Shown: positions 33,742-42,930, numbered from the stretch's first letter. The stretch: DNA of 64,000 nucleotides from Sporomusa termitida (GCF_007641255.1 NZ_CP036259.1:3536501-3600500); one strand, 5' to 3'. Program-made: numbers and translations. The notes: generated by a model from the sequence alone, not told the origin.

Positions 33742-33993
33742 ATGAGGATTGAGATCAGCCGACAAGCTGAAAAAGATTTAGCCAAAATTGAAATGCCAAT
33801 CCGAAAGCGGATAATCAAAGAGCTATTAGATTTAGAAAACAGCCTTGCCGGCAAAGACATAAAGAAACTCAAAGGCGAAATAGATCGTTGGCGGCTTCGC
33901 GTTGGAGACTACCATATTATAATGACAATTGACCAGGATAAAGTAATCATATTAGTATTGCATATTGGTCATAGAAGAGAAATCTACCGATAA
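33742..33993 (+). CDS. RelE/ParE-family toxin
   Basis: An 83-residue protein with the RelE fold pattern: ISRQAEKDLAKIEMPIRKRI, then LKGEIDRWRLRVGDYHIIMT, and the final VLHIGHRREIYR. RelE toxins cut mRNA in the ribosome; ParE relatives inhibit gyrase. The RVGDYHI and HRREIYR motifs favour RelE. ATG 33742 is chosen; a longer frame starts inside the antitoxin gene. It is the second gene of the pair and is followed by a terminator. Confidence 0.88.
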   Translation: MRIEISRQAEKDLAKIEMPIRKRIIKELLDLENSLAGKDIKKLKGEIDRWRLRVGDYHIIMTIDQDKVIILVLHIGHRREIYR

Positions 33994-33998
33994 ATAGT

Positions 33999-34027
33999 AA
34001 GACCGGCGAAAATCTTCGGTCTTTTTT
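33999..34027 (+). terminator. Rho-independent terminator of the toxin-antitoxin pair
   Basis: A stem aagaccg / cggtctt with an 11-base loop is followed by six T, 6 bp after the toxin stop. Confidence 0.85.
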
Positions 34028-34229
34028 GTTTGCTCTCCCTTGCATAATGTTGGCCATTGGACAACAGAAAAGACTGACGCTGTACTGGAGCCGATACTGT
34101 TCTCCAACCACCCGTCGAGCAAAGTCAAGAGAATGCCAGACTTTGCCTACATCCGTTTATCATATTAAATCGCAAATCGCGAGGCCTGACCCCGAGTGAC
34201 GCTGGCTCTCAGCTACTATCTTCATTGAT

Positions 34230-34264
34230 GGCGATGATTCTATGCGCAAACGAAAAGATATTTA
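34230..34264 (+). pseudogene. istB C-terminal relic
   Basis: The frame reads GDDSMRKRKDI followed by TAA, matching the end of the istB relic at 39.1 kb (GGEDSMRKRKGI). Only about 12 codons remain. Confidence 0.45.
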
Positions 34265-34296
34265 ACAGATAAAGCTTTAGAAAAAAAGGCTCTCCA

Positions 34297-34336
34297 TATA
34301 CATCCAATGTTTGGCTGACGCAACATTGGATGTATA
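34297..34336. repeat. Perfect 15-bp inverted repeat
   Basis: Arms tatacatccaatgtt (34297-34311) and aacattggatgtata (34322-34336) surround a 10-base loop. No T tract directly follows on either strand, so it is not a clear terminator. Confidence 0.7.
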
Positions 34337-34631
34337 TTCTTGCATTTTGGGAACCCGTGAGCAATGCTCAGTTTTCAGCGTGACGATTGCTCAACAAGCA
34401 ACGTGAGGCGCACATACGAAATCTTCACCTGATAGCTGCAAGGTAAAATTCATCCTTGCTTGACTGTTGCTGAAGTAAGGTTTTGTGACGCTGTCTACTT
34501 ATGCTCCCGACCAAGCATTATTTACCTCCTGCGTGATGCATCCGATAGACGGCGTCGCCTATCCCTTGAGCCCTTCCCGCAGCCGGCCTAACCCCATGCA
34601 GTTCTCAACTTTGGCAAGTCACTAGGATAAA

Positions 34632-35219
34632 CTAACCAATGAATATTTCTTTTAAGTCAATTACCAAATTCTCAAATATACCAACTTTCACTTCGCTTAG
34701 CCCTTCTTCGTCAGGGCTGTAAGTTTTGGGTTTACCATATCGCCCATCGACCAATTCAAATACCATAACCGTAAAGTCAGTTGGGTGAACTACCCAATAT
34801 TCTCTAACTCCACTGTTCTCATATAAACTCAATTTCTTAATCAAATCTTTCGCGGCAGTAGAAGGGGAGAGAATTTCAATTATCATGTCGGGTGAGCCAA
34901 CACAACCTTTATCCGTGAGTTTGTTTTTATCACAAATTATGGATATGTCAGGCTCAACATAATTTTTAGCGTTTGAAATATCGGCATTATTTTCTAAAAA
35001 CCATACCCCAAAGGGTGCAACATAAACCGCACATTGTTTACCTTCAAGATAGTTGCCGATTTTCCTAAATAAAATACCCAACACAGTTTGATGTATCCTT
35101 GCAGGGGGTGGTGTCATATTGTAAGCGATACCATCAATTAATTCCCATCGTTCACTCTCAGGCCATTTCTCTATATCGGCATAAATATATCCATTTTGCA
35201 TTGTCTGAGTTAGCGGCAT
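34632..35219 (-). CDS. Uma2 family (DUF820) restriction-endonuclease-like protein, copy 1
   Basis: A 195-residue protein of the Uma2/DUF820 family with a PD-(D/E)xK-like core: WELIDGIAYNMTPPPARIHQ at the N-terminus, VEPDISIICDKNKL, SPDMIIEILSPST and the Lys/Tyr stretch LSLYENSGVREYWVV. Function is unknown; they are often numerous in mobile-rich genomes. GGGAGGTAAAATA precedes the ATG. A second, diverged copy lies at 35.5 kb. Confidence 0.9.
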   Translation of the reverse strand: MPLTQTMQNGYIYADIEKWPESERWELIDGIAYNMTPPPARIHQTVLGILFRKIGNYLEGKQCAVYVAPFGVWFLENNADISNAKNYVEPDISIICDKNKLTDKGCVGSPDMIIEILSPSTAAKDLIKKLSLYENSGVREYWVVHPTDFTVMVFELVDGRYGKPKTYSPDEEGLSEVKVGIFENLVIDLKEIFIG

Positions 35220-35536
35220 TATTTTACCTCCCTCTTGATAGTGCTAATCTTATTATACACATTTTGGCTTAAATTCACCATATAGCCTGAGTCCCGTAAA
35301 GTGTAACGATGAAAACTTCTGGCAACCCTAGATAAGCAGCGGGATCAAGACTAAACTCAGCATATGCGATACCTTCTTATCCGGGGAAACTGACAGCTGC
35401 ATTTTTTTACAATCTTCCTGCCAATCAAATCATAACCTGCCTTCATTATTTTCAGCCCAAGTGTTGCCCTCAGAACTATTCAGGCCTGACCCCATGCGAC
35501 CCCACATGCGACCCCAGACCCCAGACCCCATGCGAT
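35220..35536. other. Intergenic stretch with short GC-rich repeats
   Basis: No gene seen. The right end (35481-35535) is a degenerate tandem of gaccccatgcg and gacccca units that belongs to the dispersed repeat family of this region. Confidence 0.6.
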
Positions 35537-36142
35537 TTATACCATTTCCGCTCGTTCAGGAAATACATCACTAAGGTTTATAGTAAGCTCGGATAGGATA
35601 ATCGGACTTATCGTATCCTCCCGGCCAAAATATTCTGATTCTCTGTATTTAGTTAATGCTTCGTTCATATAAAGTCTCGTTATGATTTGATGTAAGGGAT
35701 CAACGATCCAGTATTCAAATATTCCATTTTGTTCGTAGAGAAGACGTTTTTTAACTACATCATAACTGGCCGTTGCAGGCGATAAAATTTCAATAATAAG
35801 ATCCGGACTGCCCTTACACCCTCTATGATCAAGTTTATTCGGATCGCATACTACCGTTATATCTGGTTGCACTATGGTTGAAATATGATTCTCAATTTCC
35901 TCTTGGCGTGGCAGCCGAACATCGAAGGGAGCCGCATATACCTTGCATTGCCTGCCTTTAAGATAGTTGCCAAACTCTAACATCAGGTTTCTGGATATAT
36001 CCTGGTGGAGACGATTGGGTGCTGTCATTGCATAGGCAACACCATCAATAATCTCCCAGCGCTGATCTTCGGGCCAAGTCAGATAATCCTCATAGGTATA
36101 AGTTCTATCATCCTTTACAGCGCTATTGCCCACAATACTCAT
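35537..36142 (-). CDS. Uma2 family (DUF820) restriction-endonuclease-like protein, copy 2
   Basis: A 201-residue homologue of the gene at 34.6 kb: WEIIDGVAYAMTAPNRLHQ, VQPDITVVCDPNKL, SPDLIIEILSPATASYDVVK and YEQNGIFEYWIVDP. The catalytic positions appear kept in both copies. They diverge enough that tandem duplication is old or they arrived separately. The start ATG lies only two bases after AGGGAG. Confidence 0.9.
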   Translation of the reverse strand: MSIVGNSAVKDDRTYTYEDYLTWPEDQRWEIIDGVAYAMTAPNRLHQDISRNLMLEFGNYLKGRQCKVYAAPFDVRLPRQEEIENHISTIVQPDITVVCDPNKLDHRGCKGSPDLIIEILSPATASYDVVKKRLLYEQNGIFEYWIVDPLHQIITRLYMNEALTKYRESEYFGREDTISPIILSELTINLSDVFPERAEMV

Positions 36143-36185
36143 CTCCCTAAATATCTTTATCTTAGTATATCATACTTCCAGTAAA

Positions 36186-37016
36186 TTAAAACGGCTTTAA
36201 GCACCGTGTAATTTGCGATTGACTAACATTGAATCGCCGGGCCAATTCGGCACCGCTAACCTGACAACTTTTTAGGGCCAGACAGATAAACTGCCTTCTG
36301 GCCAGTACAACCTGCCGGTTTTTACTCTTGCCTAAAATATCTTCTACCTCAATCCCGTTCTCTAACGCAACTGTTTGCAGCAGCTCCGCCAGCAACTCAG
36401 GGTGATCGGCTGCCGCTACGCCGGGAGCCACAGTTTTTTCTGGTATAGTGGCTTGGGGCCGGGTGGCCGGGACCGGCGTCTCTTCTTCCTTCATGAAGGA
36501 TAAATACCGGGCAATAGCAGTAGTCTTGCCCTCCGAAAAAATCCCTAAGATAAAACTAGAATCAATGAATGAACAGTCCGCTCTAAGATAATATTGATGG
36601 CTGCTCCATGAATAGTCAAGCCCATCTACGATTTGTGCTTTTAGCGGATTATTATGTATATATCGCAGCGCTAATAACAGATAGCTTTCATCTGCGCAAA
36701 GCTCCGCATTGTATCGTTGCTGAAAAACATGACCTACATGCGCATACTTTTTATTATAGTACTGGGTGTAGCATAGCTGTACACCTTGCATAACCTTCGC
36801 TAACGGCTGGCTGGTAACCGTGAGCAGAAGGTGCACATGGTTGTCCATTAGAACATATGCATACAGTTTGCAGGCAAATTTCTCCTTGTAATGTTTTAGC
36901 AATGTCAGATAATATGTCTTATCAAATTCGTCGCGAAATATAATCTGCCGATTATTCCCTCTGGCCGTTATATGATAAATTGCGCCATGATAATGCACTC
37001 GCTGTTTTCTCGACAT
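36186..37016 (-). CDS. REP-associated tyrosine transposase (RAYT, Y1_Tnp/IS200-like)
   Basis: A 276-residue protein. The Y1 transposase domain has the HUH motif DNHVHLLL and the catalytic-Tyr helix with YTQYYNKKY; the N-terminus YHGAIYHITARGNNRQIIF is typical of RAYTs. The C-terminal region carries a DnaA/Trp-repressor-like helix-turn-helix (LARRQFICLALKSCQVSGAE, then RFNVSQSQITRCLK). RAYTs are single-copy enzymes linked to dispersed palindromic repeats. ATG 37016 is used. Repeats of the family aaatcgcgaggcctgacccc flank the gene. Confidence 0.93.
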   Translation of the reverse strand: MSRKQRVHYHGAIYHITARGNNRQIIFRDEFDKTYYLTLLKHYKEKFACKLYAYVLMDNHVHLLLTVTSQPLAKVMQGVQLCYTQYYNKKYAHVGHVFQQRYNAELCADESYLLLALRYIHNNPLKAQIVDGLDYSWSSHQYYLRADCSFIDSSFILGIFSEGKTTAIARYLSFMKEEETPVPATRPQATIPEKTVAPGVAAADHPELLAELLQTVALENGIEVEDILGKSKNRQVVLARRQFICLALKSCQVSGAELARRFNVSQSQITRCLKPF

Positions 37017-37062
37017 AATACCACCCACCACCAAACATTACTTATTACTTTGTTTAAATCGC

Positions 37063-37101
37063 AAATCGCGAGGCCAAATCGCGAGGCCAAATCGCGAGGC
37101 C
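37063..37101. repeat. Three tandem 13-bp units aaatcgcgaggcc
   Basis: Exact tandem triplication directly upstream of the RAYT gene, followed by tgacccc. It is a copy of the dispersed repeat in which the core has been multiplied. Confidence 0.9.
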
Positions 37102-37139
37102 TGACCCCAGCCAAACATTGCCTCCGCTCTGCCACAACT

Positions 37140-37553
37140 TTACATATTATCCATAATATGTTGTCTAAACAGCATTATATCCTCTAATCTGTTTTGCAAA
37201 ATATCATATACAATATTTCCGTCAATACTCATATATTGATGAGATATCATATTCCGGAAAGCTACCATTTTTATATATACCTGACACTCCGCTTCCGTCC
37301 AATAGCCAACATCTTTAAGAATTCTAAACCCATCGGCCAACATGTCTACCTGGCCTAAATCATCATCGGCTACAATATGATTAGCCGTGTCAATCATACA
37401 GTTAATGATGATAAACAAATTATACTCAACAATATCTCTAGCAACGGAGTGACTGATAAACTCAGCATATGACAATACCTTATATTGCCTTATCTTACGC
37501 ATGGACTTTTCAATTTGACCAAGCTTACGTTCTATAATATCCTGCTTTACCAT
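37140..37553 (-). CDS. HepT-type ribonuclease toxin (HEPN domain, DUF86)
   Basis: A 137-residue HEPN-domain protein. The catalytic RX4HXY motif is present as RNMISHQY near residue 110, and the helical rest fits HepT. With the adjacent MntA it forms a HepT/MntA toxin-antitoxin pair; HepT is an RNase kept inactive by AMP addition to its active-site Tyr. ATG 37553 follows GGAGG. One base separates it from the end of mntA, so translation is coupled. Confidence 0.9.
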   Translation of the reverse strand: MVKQDIIERKLGQIEKSMRKIRQYKVLSYAEFISHSVARDIVEYNLFIIINCMIDTANHIVADDDLGQVDMLADGFRILKDVGYWTEAECQVYIKMVAFRNMISHQYMSIDGNIVYDILQNRLEDIMLFRQHIMDNM

Positions 37554-37554
37554 A

Positions 37555-37956
37555 TTAAACCTCCAAATACCGCATCCTGGTTTTCCGGGTCCAATACCGT
37601 ACATCGTTATATTCTTTAATGACAGCTAACGAATACTCTGCTTCAAACAGCGATGCATGTGATAATAAAACAACCTTTTGCATATTTGCCACATGCTTTA
37701 GCAATGGACTTGCCGTATTTAAAACAATCAAGTCAACTTCCCGTTTTGTAATATCCATCAGCTTTAACTTAAGTTCTAAATACCAATCAAAATCATTAAT
37801 CAGATTTTGATTACTTATATATATTGCAATATCCACATCACTAAAACGATTGGTTTTTCCAGTCGCTACAGAACCAAATAACCATACAAATAACAGTTCC
37901 GGCCTTGTAGCAAAAAAATCTTTCAATTTATTTATCAAATCATAATCCTTAGACAT
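37555..37956 (-). CDS. MntA-type antitoxin (minimal nucleotidyltransferase)
   Basis: A 133-residue minimal nucleotidyltransferase. The catalytic GSX10DXD motif is exact (GSVATGKTNRFSDVDIAI), and a third acidic strand follows as REVDLIVLN. In HepT/MntA systems it acts by AMPylating HepT. It precedes hepT in the same operon, as usual for the family. Confidence 0.9.
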   Translation of the reverse strand: MSKDYDLINKLKDFFATRPELLFVWLFGSVATGKTNRFSDVDIAIYISNQNLINDFDWYLELKLKLMDITKREVDLIVLNTASPLLKHVANMQKVVLLSHASLFEAEYSLAVIKEYNDVRYWTRKTRMRYLEV

Positions 37957-38344
37957 GTAAATTCCCCCCTACTAATTATAGCAAAATATTGGGGAAATAA
38001 ACAATCTGTATCTATTTTGCCAAAAAATTCCAGGCATATAACAAGCAACCTTCATTGATTTCCTGGCCGTGCTCACCACCCACAGCAGTCAGTAAGAACG
38101 CCGGACATAGTTCCTGTCCACAAAAACAAATCAATGTTGACGGCATTTTTTCCGGCTTCTGCCTTTTTTTCCGCAGCATGTCAGCGATGTGTTACGTAGT
38201 GTTTTAAGAAAACCGGCCTGCATTATCATCTCCTCCCTACCTCATTTTCATAATTATGGTATTTCGACCAACATAATTATATTCCTCCATAATCCATAAT
38301 TTGTAACTTCCATTTGTTTACGCCATATACTATGGCTATGAAAA
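37957..38344. other. Intergenic stretch
   Basis: An AT-rich leftward promoter zone (37.96-38.03 kb) for mntA, then sequence with no gene I can support. No repeat of the RAYT family is seen here. Confidence 0.5.
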
Positions 38345-38575
38345 TGTGACGGAACCCTCCAAGCCGCAAGAAGAGACCATTACCGCTAGCCGTGCTCACT
38401 ATGAGGCGTTGCAAGCAGAAAACGCCACTTGAACCAGAAGGTCAATTGGCTGCTGGAGCAAATGCGCCTGGCGCGCCATCGGCAGTTTGGCGTCTCCAGT
38501 GAGAAAAGCCAATATGACACACTGAACCTGTTTAACGAGGCGGAGATCACGGCGGATAACAAACGGCCGTTCATG
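38345..38575 (+). pseudogene. IS66 tnpC N-terminal relic, frameshifted
   Basis: Conceptual translation gives VTEPSKPQEETITASRAHYE, then ALQAENAT, then after a one-base loss LNQKVNWLLEQMRLARHRQF and GVSSEKSQYDTLNLFNEAE, the leucine-zipper-like N-terminus of IS66 TnpC. The catalytic domain is absent; the frame runs into unrelated sequence near 38580. The remainder up to 38860 has a short open stretch (AYKLNIESIDPSKDIS, frame 38590-38670) that I cannot place. Confidence 0.75.
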
Positions 38576-38857
38576 ATGCGTACAAGCTCAATATTGAAAG
38601 CATTGATCCATCGAAAGATATTTCCATGCGTGAAGTATATGGTTTAGATAAAAGCCTCAGCGAGTGATTATTCAGCGCGGTTTCCAAATCTCTGGAACTG
38701 CGGCTCCGCCGCCGCACCGGAATATCCATAAGAAGGAATATAGAAAAAGGAAAAACTTGTCTTATGCTAAGCCATGAGCAGTTATCGCAGACAGGGATGA
38801 GGGCTAAGAGTACGGCTTATGCCCAATTATAAAAAACAACATCCCTCTCCCCTTGTT

Positions 38858-38923
38858 AACTTATTTACTTTGTTTAAATCGCAAATCGCGAGACCAGACC
38901 CCATGCAGACGCATGCAGACGCC
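38858..38923. repeat. Dispersed RAYT-linked repeat, copy E (extended)
   Basis: acttatttactttgtttaaa, then tcgcaaatcgcgagaccaga, then ccccatgcagacgcatgcag. It shares more than 40 bases with the copies upstream of the RAYT gene and at 39.3 kb, and abuts the istB relic. Confidence 0.8.
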
Positions 38924-38933
38924 CTGCTTGGAC

Positions 38934-39137
38934 CTGCTTGAGATTACGGAGGCCCGATACAAAAAGACATCTACTATCTTCTGTTCACAGTTTGATGTGG
39001 GTGGTTGGCACCAGAAGATTGGTGAGGCGACTCTCGCTGATGCCATCTGCGACCGCATCGTCCACGACTCTTATCGTCTTGTCATCGGGGGTGAGGATTC
39101 CATGCGTAAACGCAAGGGCATTTCTGAGGGAGCATAA
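38934..39137 (+). pseudogene. IS21-type istB C-terminal relic
   Basis: LLEITEARYKKTSTIFCSQF, then DVGGWHQKIGEATLADAICD, then RIVHDSYRLVIGGEDSMRKR, ending at TAA, is the last third of the IstB/DnaC-like ATPase of IS21. The P-loop part is missing. It begins where a copy of the RAYT-linked repeat ends. Confidence 0.85.
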
Positions 39138-39224
39138 GCCCTAAATGGATGCTTGCGGTGGCACCGTCAATCCCACCGCCGCAAGTGTCAAATTTTGCTG
39201 CCGTAACTGTAAAGATTCGCTGCC

Positions 39225-39335
39225 CCATGGTGTAAAATTGCGCCGACATATTCACATAATACCACCCACCACCAAAACATTACTTATTTACTTCGTTTAA
39301 ATCGCAAATCGCAAGACCTGACCCCATGCAGACCC
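39225..39335. repeat. Dispersed repeat copy F plus relic of a RAYT 5' end
   Basis: taaaattgcgccgacat...cataataccacccaccacc matches the first codons and leader of the RAYT gene (37.0 kb) with a deletion, and continues into the 39.3-kb repeat copy. It suggests a second RAYT locus that was lost. Confidence 0.6.
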
Positions 39336-39446
39336 TAGAAGAGTATCCCAGCAGTACACTTTTATACTACCGCTATCCGATCTATATCTGATAGATTCTA
39401 TATGCAATTGTAAGGCCTGCCCCCTTGCGGTCAACACTTCAGCGCA

Positions 39447-40277
39447 CTAATCACATTCTAAATAGTCCCGCAGCGCTTGCTGCCACTGCCGCATGGGATC
39501 CCCCACCGACATTCGCAGCATATAATTATCCAGGACAGAATAAGCAGGACGTTTTGCCGGTCTGACAAACTCAGCGGTTGTTACGGGAATCACCTCGATC
39601 TCTTTGCCTGCTTGCCGGAAAATCTCACAGGCAAACTCATACCACGAGCACTGTCCCTGGCAACTGGCATGATAGGTGCCATAGGCATCACTTGCCAGCA
39701 ACCGGAAAATCGTCCAAGCCAGGTCAACGGTTGAGGTCGGCGTACCGATCTGATCCTGGACTACCCGCAAGGATTTTTGCGTCTCGGCCAGCCGCAGCAT
39801 GGTCCTGACGAAGTTGTTCCCCTCCCCGTACAACCAGGCAGTACGGACAATATAGTGCCGGCCAAGGATTTGCCGTACGATTTCTTCCCCCTGCCATTTG
39901 GTCCGGCCATATACGGTCTGCGGATGGACCGGATCAAACTCTCGATACAGATCAGTGCCGGCACCATCAAACACATAATCGGTACTGATATAGGCCATAC
40001 GCGCCCCGGTCTCCAGACAACCGGCCGCTATATTCCGGGCACCAATGACATTAACACGGAACGCAGTATCACTGTCTGTTTCCGCCCCATCCACGTTCAT
40101 ATAGGCGGCACAATGGATCACTGCCTGAGGGTGCACCGCCTGGAAAAGGGAGCGAACCTGCTCCCCGTTAGTTATATCTAGAGTATCAACATCAGTCAGG
40201 ATCAACTCATAGTTTTTCCCTTGCCTGGCAATCTCCCGGCCCAGCTGACCGTAAGCACCTGTTACTAAAATCCTCAT
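39447..40277 (-). CDS. rmlD: dTDP-4-dehydrorhamnose reductase
   Basis: A 276-residue SDR-type enzyme that makes dTDP-L-rhamnose from dTDP-4-keto-L-rhamnose, the last step of the pathway. NAD(P)-binding is TGAYGQLGREI; the catalytic block is ISTDYVFDG and VYGRTKWQGE (Tyr, Lys). ATG 40277 is chosen because AGGAGG lies seven bases upstream; the frame is open to 40487 but that adds a non-homologous leader from inside rmlC. Last gene of rmlBACD. The sequence after the stop enters the repeat-rich zone. Confidence 0.95.
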   Translation of the reverse strand: MRILVTGAYGQLGREIARQGKNYELILTDVDTLDITNGEQVRSLFQAVHPQAVIHCAAYMNVDGAETDSDTAFRVNVIGARNIAAGCLETGARMAYISTDYVFDGAGTDLYREFDPVHPQTVYGRTKWQGEEIVRQILGRHYIVRTAWLYGEGNNFVRTMLRLAETQKSLRVVQDQIGTPTSTVDLAWTIFRLLASDAYGTYHASCQGQCSWYEFACEIFRQAGKEIEVIPVTTAEFVRPAKRPAYSVLDNYMLRMSVGDPMRQWQQALRDYLECD

Positions 40278-40296
40278 AAGACCGCCTCCTGTTTTA

Positions 40297-40854
40297 CTAT
40301 CCACCGAATTGCGGCAGACGCTCCGCATTAATATCGCGCAAGCGCGGGTAGTCCTGATCTTTACCCGAAAGTTTGACCTCGGCCAGCGGCCATTCGATCC
40401 CGATATCCGGATCATTCCAGGTGATGCCACCCTCGGCGACCGGTGTGTACACAACGCTGCATTTATACGCGAAATAGACAGTATCACTGACTACACAGAA
40501 GCCATGGGCAAACCCCGGCGGAATCCACAGTTGATGATGGTTTTCGCCGGAAAGAAATGCACCTGCCCACTGACCAAAAGTAGGCGAACCCACCCGAATA
40601 TCTACAGCGACATCAAATACCTCACCCTGAATAACCGATACCAGTTTCCCCTGGGCATGAGGCTGCTGATAGTGTAACCCCCGCAATACGCCCCGGGTAG
40701 AAAAAGAGATATTATCCTGCACAAACTCTTCGGTAATCCCAATCGCTTCATACCGCGATTTCTGCCACGTTTCCTGAAAAAATCCTCGGGCATCCCCAAA
40801 TATTCTAGGCTCCAGGATTAGTACCCCTGGTAAATTTGTTTCGTTAACCTTCAC
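40297..40854 (-). CDS. rmlC: dTDP-4-dehydrorhamnose 3,5-epimerase
   Basis: A cupin enzyme of the rhamnose pathway. Family segments are LPGVLILEPRIFGDARGFF, then FVQDNISFSTRGVLRGLHYQ with the active-site His, and PGFAHGFCVVSD. I place the start at GTG 40854-40852 (185 residues), after GGAG, because it matches the family N-terminus and because an intrinsic-terminator-like hairpin lies inside the longer frame. The alternative GTG at 40929 overlaps the rmlA stop and would give 210 residues. Confidence 0.93.
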   Translation of the reverse strand: MKVNETNLPGVLILEPRIFGDARGFFQETWQKSRYEAIGITEEFVQDNISFSTRGVLRGLHYQQPHAQGKLVSVIQGEVFDVAVDIRVGSPTFGQWAGAFLSGENHHQLWIPPGFAHGFCVVSDTVYFAYKCSVVYTPVAEGGITWNDPDIGIEWPLAEVKLSGKDQDYPRLRDINAERLPQFGG

Positions 40855-40886
40855 AATCTCAACTCCACGCACTTGATGATTTAGCC

Positions 40887-40910
40887 AAAAAGCCTGCCGG
40901 TACTGGCAGG
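40887..40910 (-). terminator. Hairpin with T run between rmlA and rmlC
   Basis: cctgcc / ggcagg with a 6-base loop is followed leftward by CTTTTT. It lies 16 bp after the rmlA stop and may partly reduce rmlCD expression. Confidence 0.6.
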
Positions 40911-40925
40911 TTCCTTCATTCACAT

Positions 40926-41801
40926 TCACTCTCCGGCAATTTTCAGGAGATATTGACCGTACCCGTTTTTCTTCATACTACTGCCTAATGTGATCAATTC
41001 GTCGCGCAATATATACCCCATGCGATAAGCGATCTCTTCCGGGCAGGCTACCATCAGCCCCTGCCGCTCCTGAATCGTAGCAATATAGTTTGAGGCCTGC
41101 AGCAGTGACTCATGTGTCCCGGTATCCAGCCAGGCATAGCCGCGGCCTAATGTTTCCACCCGTAATGCGCTCTGCTCCAAATATAGGCGGTTTAGGTCGG
41201 TAATTTCCAATTCCCCCCGCGCCGACGGTTTAACCGACTTAGCCAGCTCAACCACATTGTGGTCATAGAAGTACAGTCCGGTAACCGCGTAATTGGATTT
41301 AGGATGAAGCGGCTTTTCGGCTAAGCTGACAGCCTGTCCATTACAATCAAATTCAACTACGCCGTACCGCTCCGGATCACTAACCCAATAGGCAAAAACG
41401 GTTGCTCCCGCAGCTTGCCGGGCGGCCGCCTGTAGTTTTTGGCTGAAACCATACCCGTAAAAAATATTATCCCCTAGGATCAGAGCGCAGCTGTCATGGC
41501 CAATAAATGCTTCACCAATAATAAAAGCCTGAGCCAAGCCGTCAGGACTCGGCTGCACGGCATAGGACAACCGAATGCCCCACTGCGCGCCTGTGCCAAG
41601 CAGGTTCATAAAACAATCCCGGTCCTGCGGGGTCGTAATGATTAAGATATCCCGAATACCAGCCAAGAGTAAGGTAGATAACGGATAGTAGATCATGGGC
41701 TTATCATAGACCGGCATCAGCTGTTTACTCACCGATTTTGTTGCCGGATACAGACGAGTGCCGGAGCCACCGGCCAATATAATCCCTTTTGTTACGGCCA
41801 T
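40926..41801 (-). CDS. rmlA: Glucose-1-phosphate thymidylyltransferase
   Basis: A 291-residue nucleotidyltransferase forming dTDP-glucose from dTTP and glucose-1-phosphate. The signature is [20 protein letters not shown], followed by [21 protein letters not shown] and GDNIFYG. ATG at 41801 is preferred, GGGAGA nine bases upstream; a longer frame starts at 41846 inside rmlB. Second gene of rmlBACD. Pgi in this window supplies hexose phosphate upstream. Confidence 0.96.
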   Translation of the reverse strand: MAVTKGIILAGGSGTRLYPATKSVSKQLMPVYDKPMIYYPLSTLLLAGIRDILIITTPQDRDCFMNLLGTGAQWGIRLSYAVQPSPDGLAQAFIIGEAFIGHDSCALILGDNIFYGYGFSQKLQAAARQAAGATVFAYWVSDPERYGVVEFDCNGQAVSLAEKPLHPKSNYAVTGLYFYDHNVVELAKSVKPSARGELEITDLNRLYLEQSALRVETLGRGYAWLDTGTHESLLQASNYIATIQERQGLMVACPEEIAYRMGYILRDELITLGSSMKKNGYGQYLLKIAGE

Positions 41802-41805
41802 GTTA

Positions 41806-42864
41806 CTATTCTCCCATTCCCAGTCGTTCACGGCGGTAGCTGCCATCGGTCACCCGCTGACACCACACGTTGTTGTTGAGATACCAATTAACGGTCTTGA
41901 TGATGCCTGTTGCAAAGGTTTCCGCCGGTACCCAGCCTAACTGCCGCTGGATTTTCGAGGCGTCAATGGCGTAGCGTAAGTCATGGCCGGGACGGTCTTT
42001 AACAAATGTAATTTGCTCGCGGTAGGACTTGCCATCACTGCGTGGACGGCTCGTATCAAGAATATCGCACAAGGTATGAACAATACACATATTAGTCATT
42101 TCATTATGCCCGCCAATATTGTATTTCTCACCGACGGAGCCCTTTTCCAATACAGTTAAGATAGCCTGACAATGATCTTCTACATACAGCCAGTCACGTA
42201 TATTCCGGCCTGTCCCATAGACAGGCAGCGGTTTGCCCTCCAAAGCATTGATAATCATGAGCGGGATGAGTTTTTCGGGGAACTGGAATGGCCCGTAGTT
42301 ATTAGAGCAATTAGTCATCAATACCGGCAAGCCATAAGTATGGTAATAGGCACGCACTAAGTGATCAGAGGCAGCTTTTGATGCTGAGTATGGTGAATTC
42401 GGGGCATAAGGCGTTTCTTCGGTAAAATAGCCAGTTTCCCCTAAACTTCCGTATACTTCATCTGTAGAAATATGCAAGAACCTGAATTTATTTCTCCCTT
42501 CAGCGCTTAACTCACGCCAATATTTTCTTGCGGCCTCCAGCAGCGTAAATGTACCATTAATATTCGTTTTGATAAATTCATCCGGTCCATCAATGGAACG
42601 GTCCACATGTGATTCAGCGGCAAAATGGACAATCGCCATTGGTTGGTATTTAGTTAGTAGTTCAGCTACTACCGCCTGATCACAAATATCCCCCTGCACA
42701 AAAGTATATCTTGCCTTATTTTCGATATCAGCTAAAGAATCCAGGTTCCCCGCATACGTTAGTTTGTCCAGGTTTACAATCCGGACCTCTTGCTGTTTGA
42801 GGGCAATATGAATAAAGTTGCTGCCAATAAAACCGGCACCGCCGGTAACAAAAATAGTCCCCAT
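41806..42864 (-). CDS. rmlB: dTDP-glucose 4,6-dehydratase
   Basis: An extended SDR enzyme of 352 residues. NAD-binding [11 protein letters not shown], catalytic Thr-Asp-Glu triplet in [12 protein letters not shown], and [15 protein letters not shown] with the Tyr/Lys pair; [17 protein letters not shown] is also diagnostic. First gene of rmlBACD. ATG 42864 is chosen over GTG 42876; the ribosome binding site is weak. A relic of a second rmlB lies 350 bp upstream. Confidence 0.96.
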   Translation of the reverse strand: MGTIFVTGGAGFIGSNFIHIALKQQEVRIVNLDKLTYAGNLDSLADIENKARYTFVQGDICDQAVVAELLTKYQPMAIVHFAAESHVDRSIDGPDEFIKTNINGTFTLLEAARKYWRELSAEGRNKFRFLHISTDEVYGSLGETGYFTEETPYAPNSPYSASKAASDHLVRAYYHTYGLPVLMTNCSNNYGPFQFPEKLIPLMIINALEGKPLPVYGTGRNIRDWLYVEDHCQAILTVLEKGSVGEKYNIGGHNEMTNMCIVHTLCDILDTSRPRSDGKSYREQITFVKDRPGHDLRYAIDASKIQRQLGWVPAETFATGIIKTVNWYLNNNVWCQRVTDGSYRRERLGMGE

Positions 42865-42930
42865 GCTGTATCTCACTTTCTCAAATCTTATTTTCCTATG
42901 TAGTAGTACAACACCCGCCTAATTGTCCAC

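Larger units (their letters stand above)
34028..34631. other. Gene-free stretch with relics and a long palindrome
   Basis: No supported gene. It contains one copy of the dispersed RAYT-linked repeat (34167-34193), a fragment of an istB end (34230-34264) and a 15-bp inverted repeat (34297-34336); the rest shows nothing. Confidence 0.6.

Noticed and set aside
35481-39335. CRISPR array
   Set aside because: Repeat copies are hundreds of bases apart, vary in length and have no uniform spacers; they fit RAYT-linked repeats.
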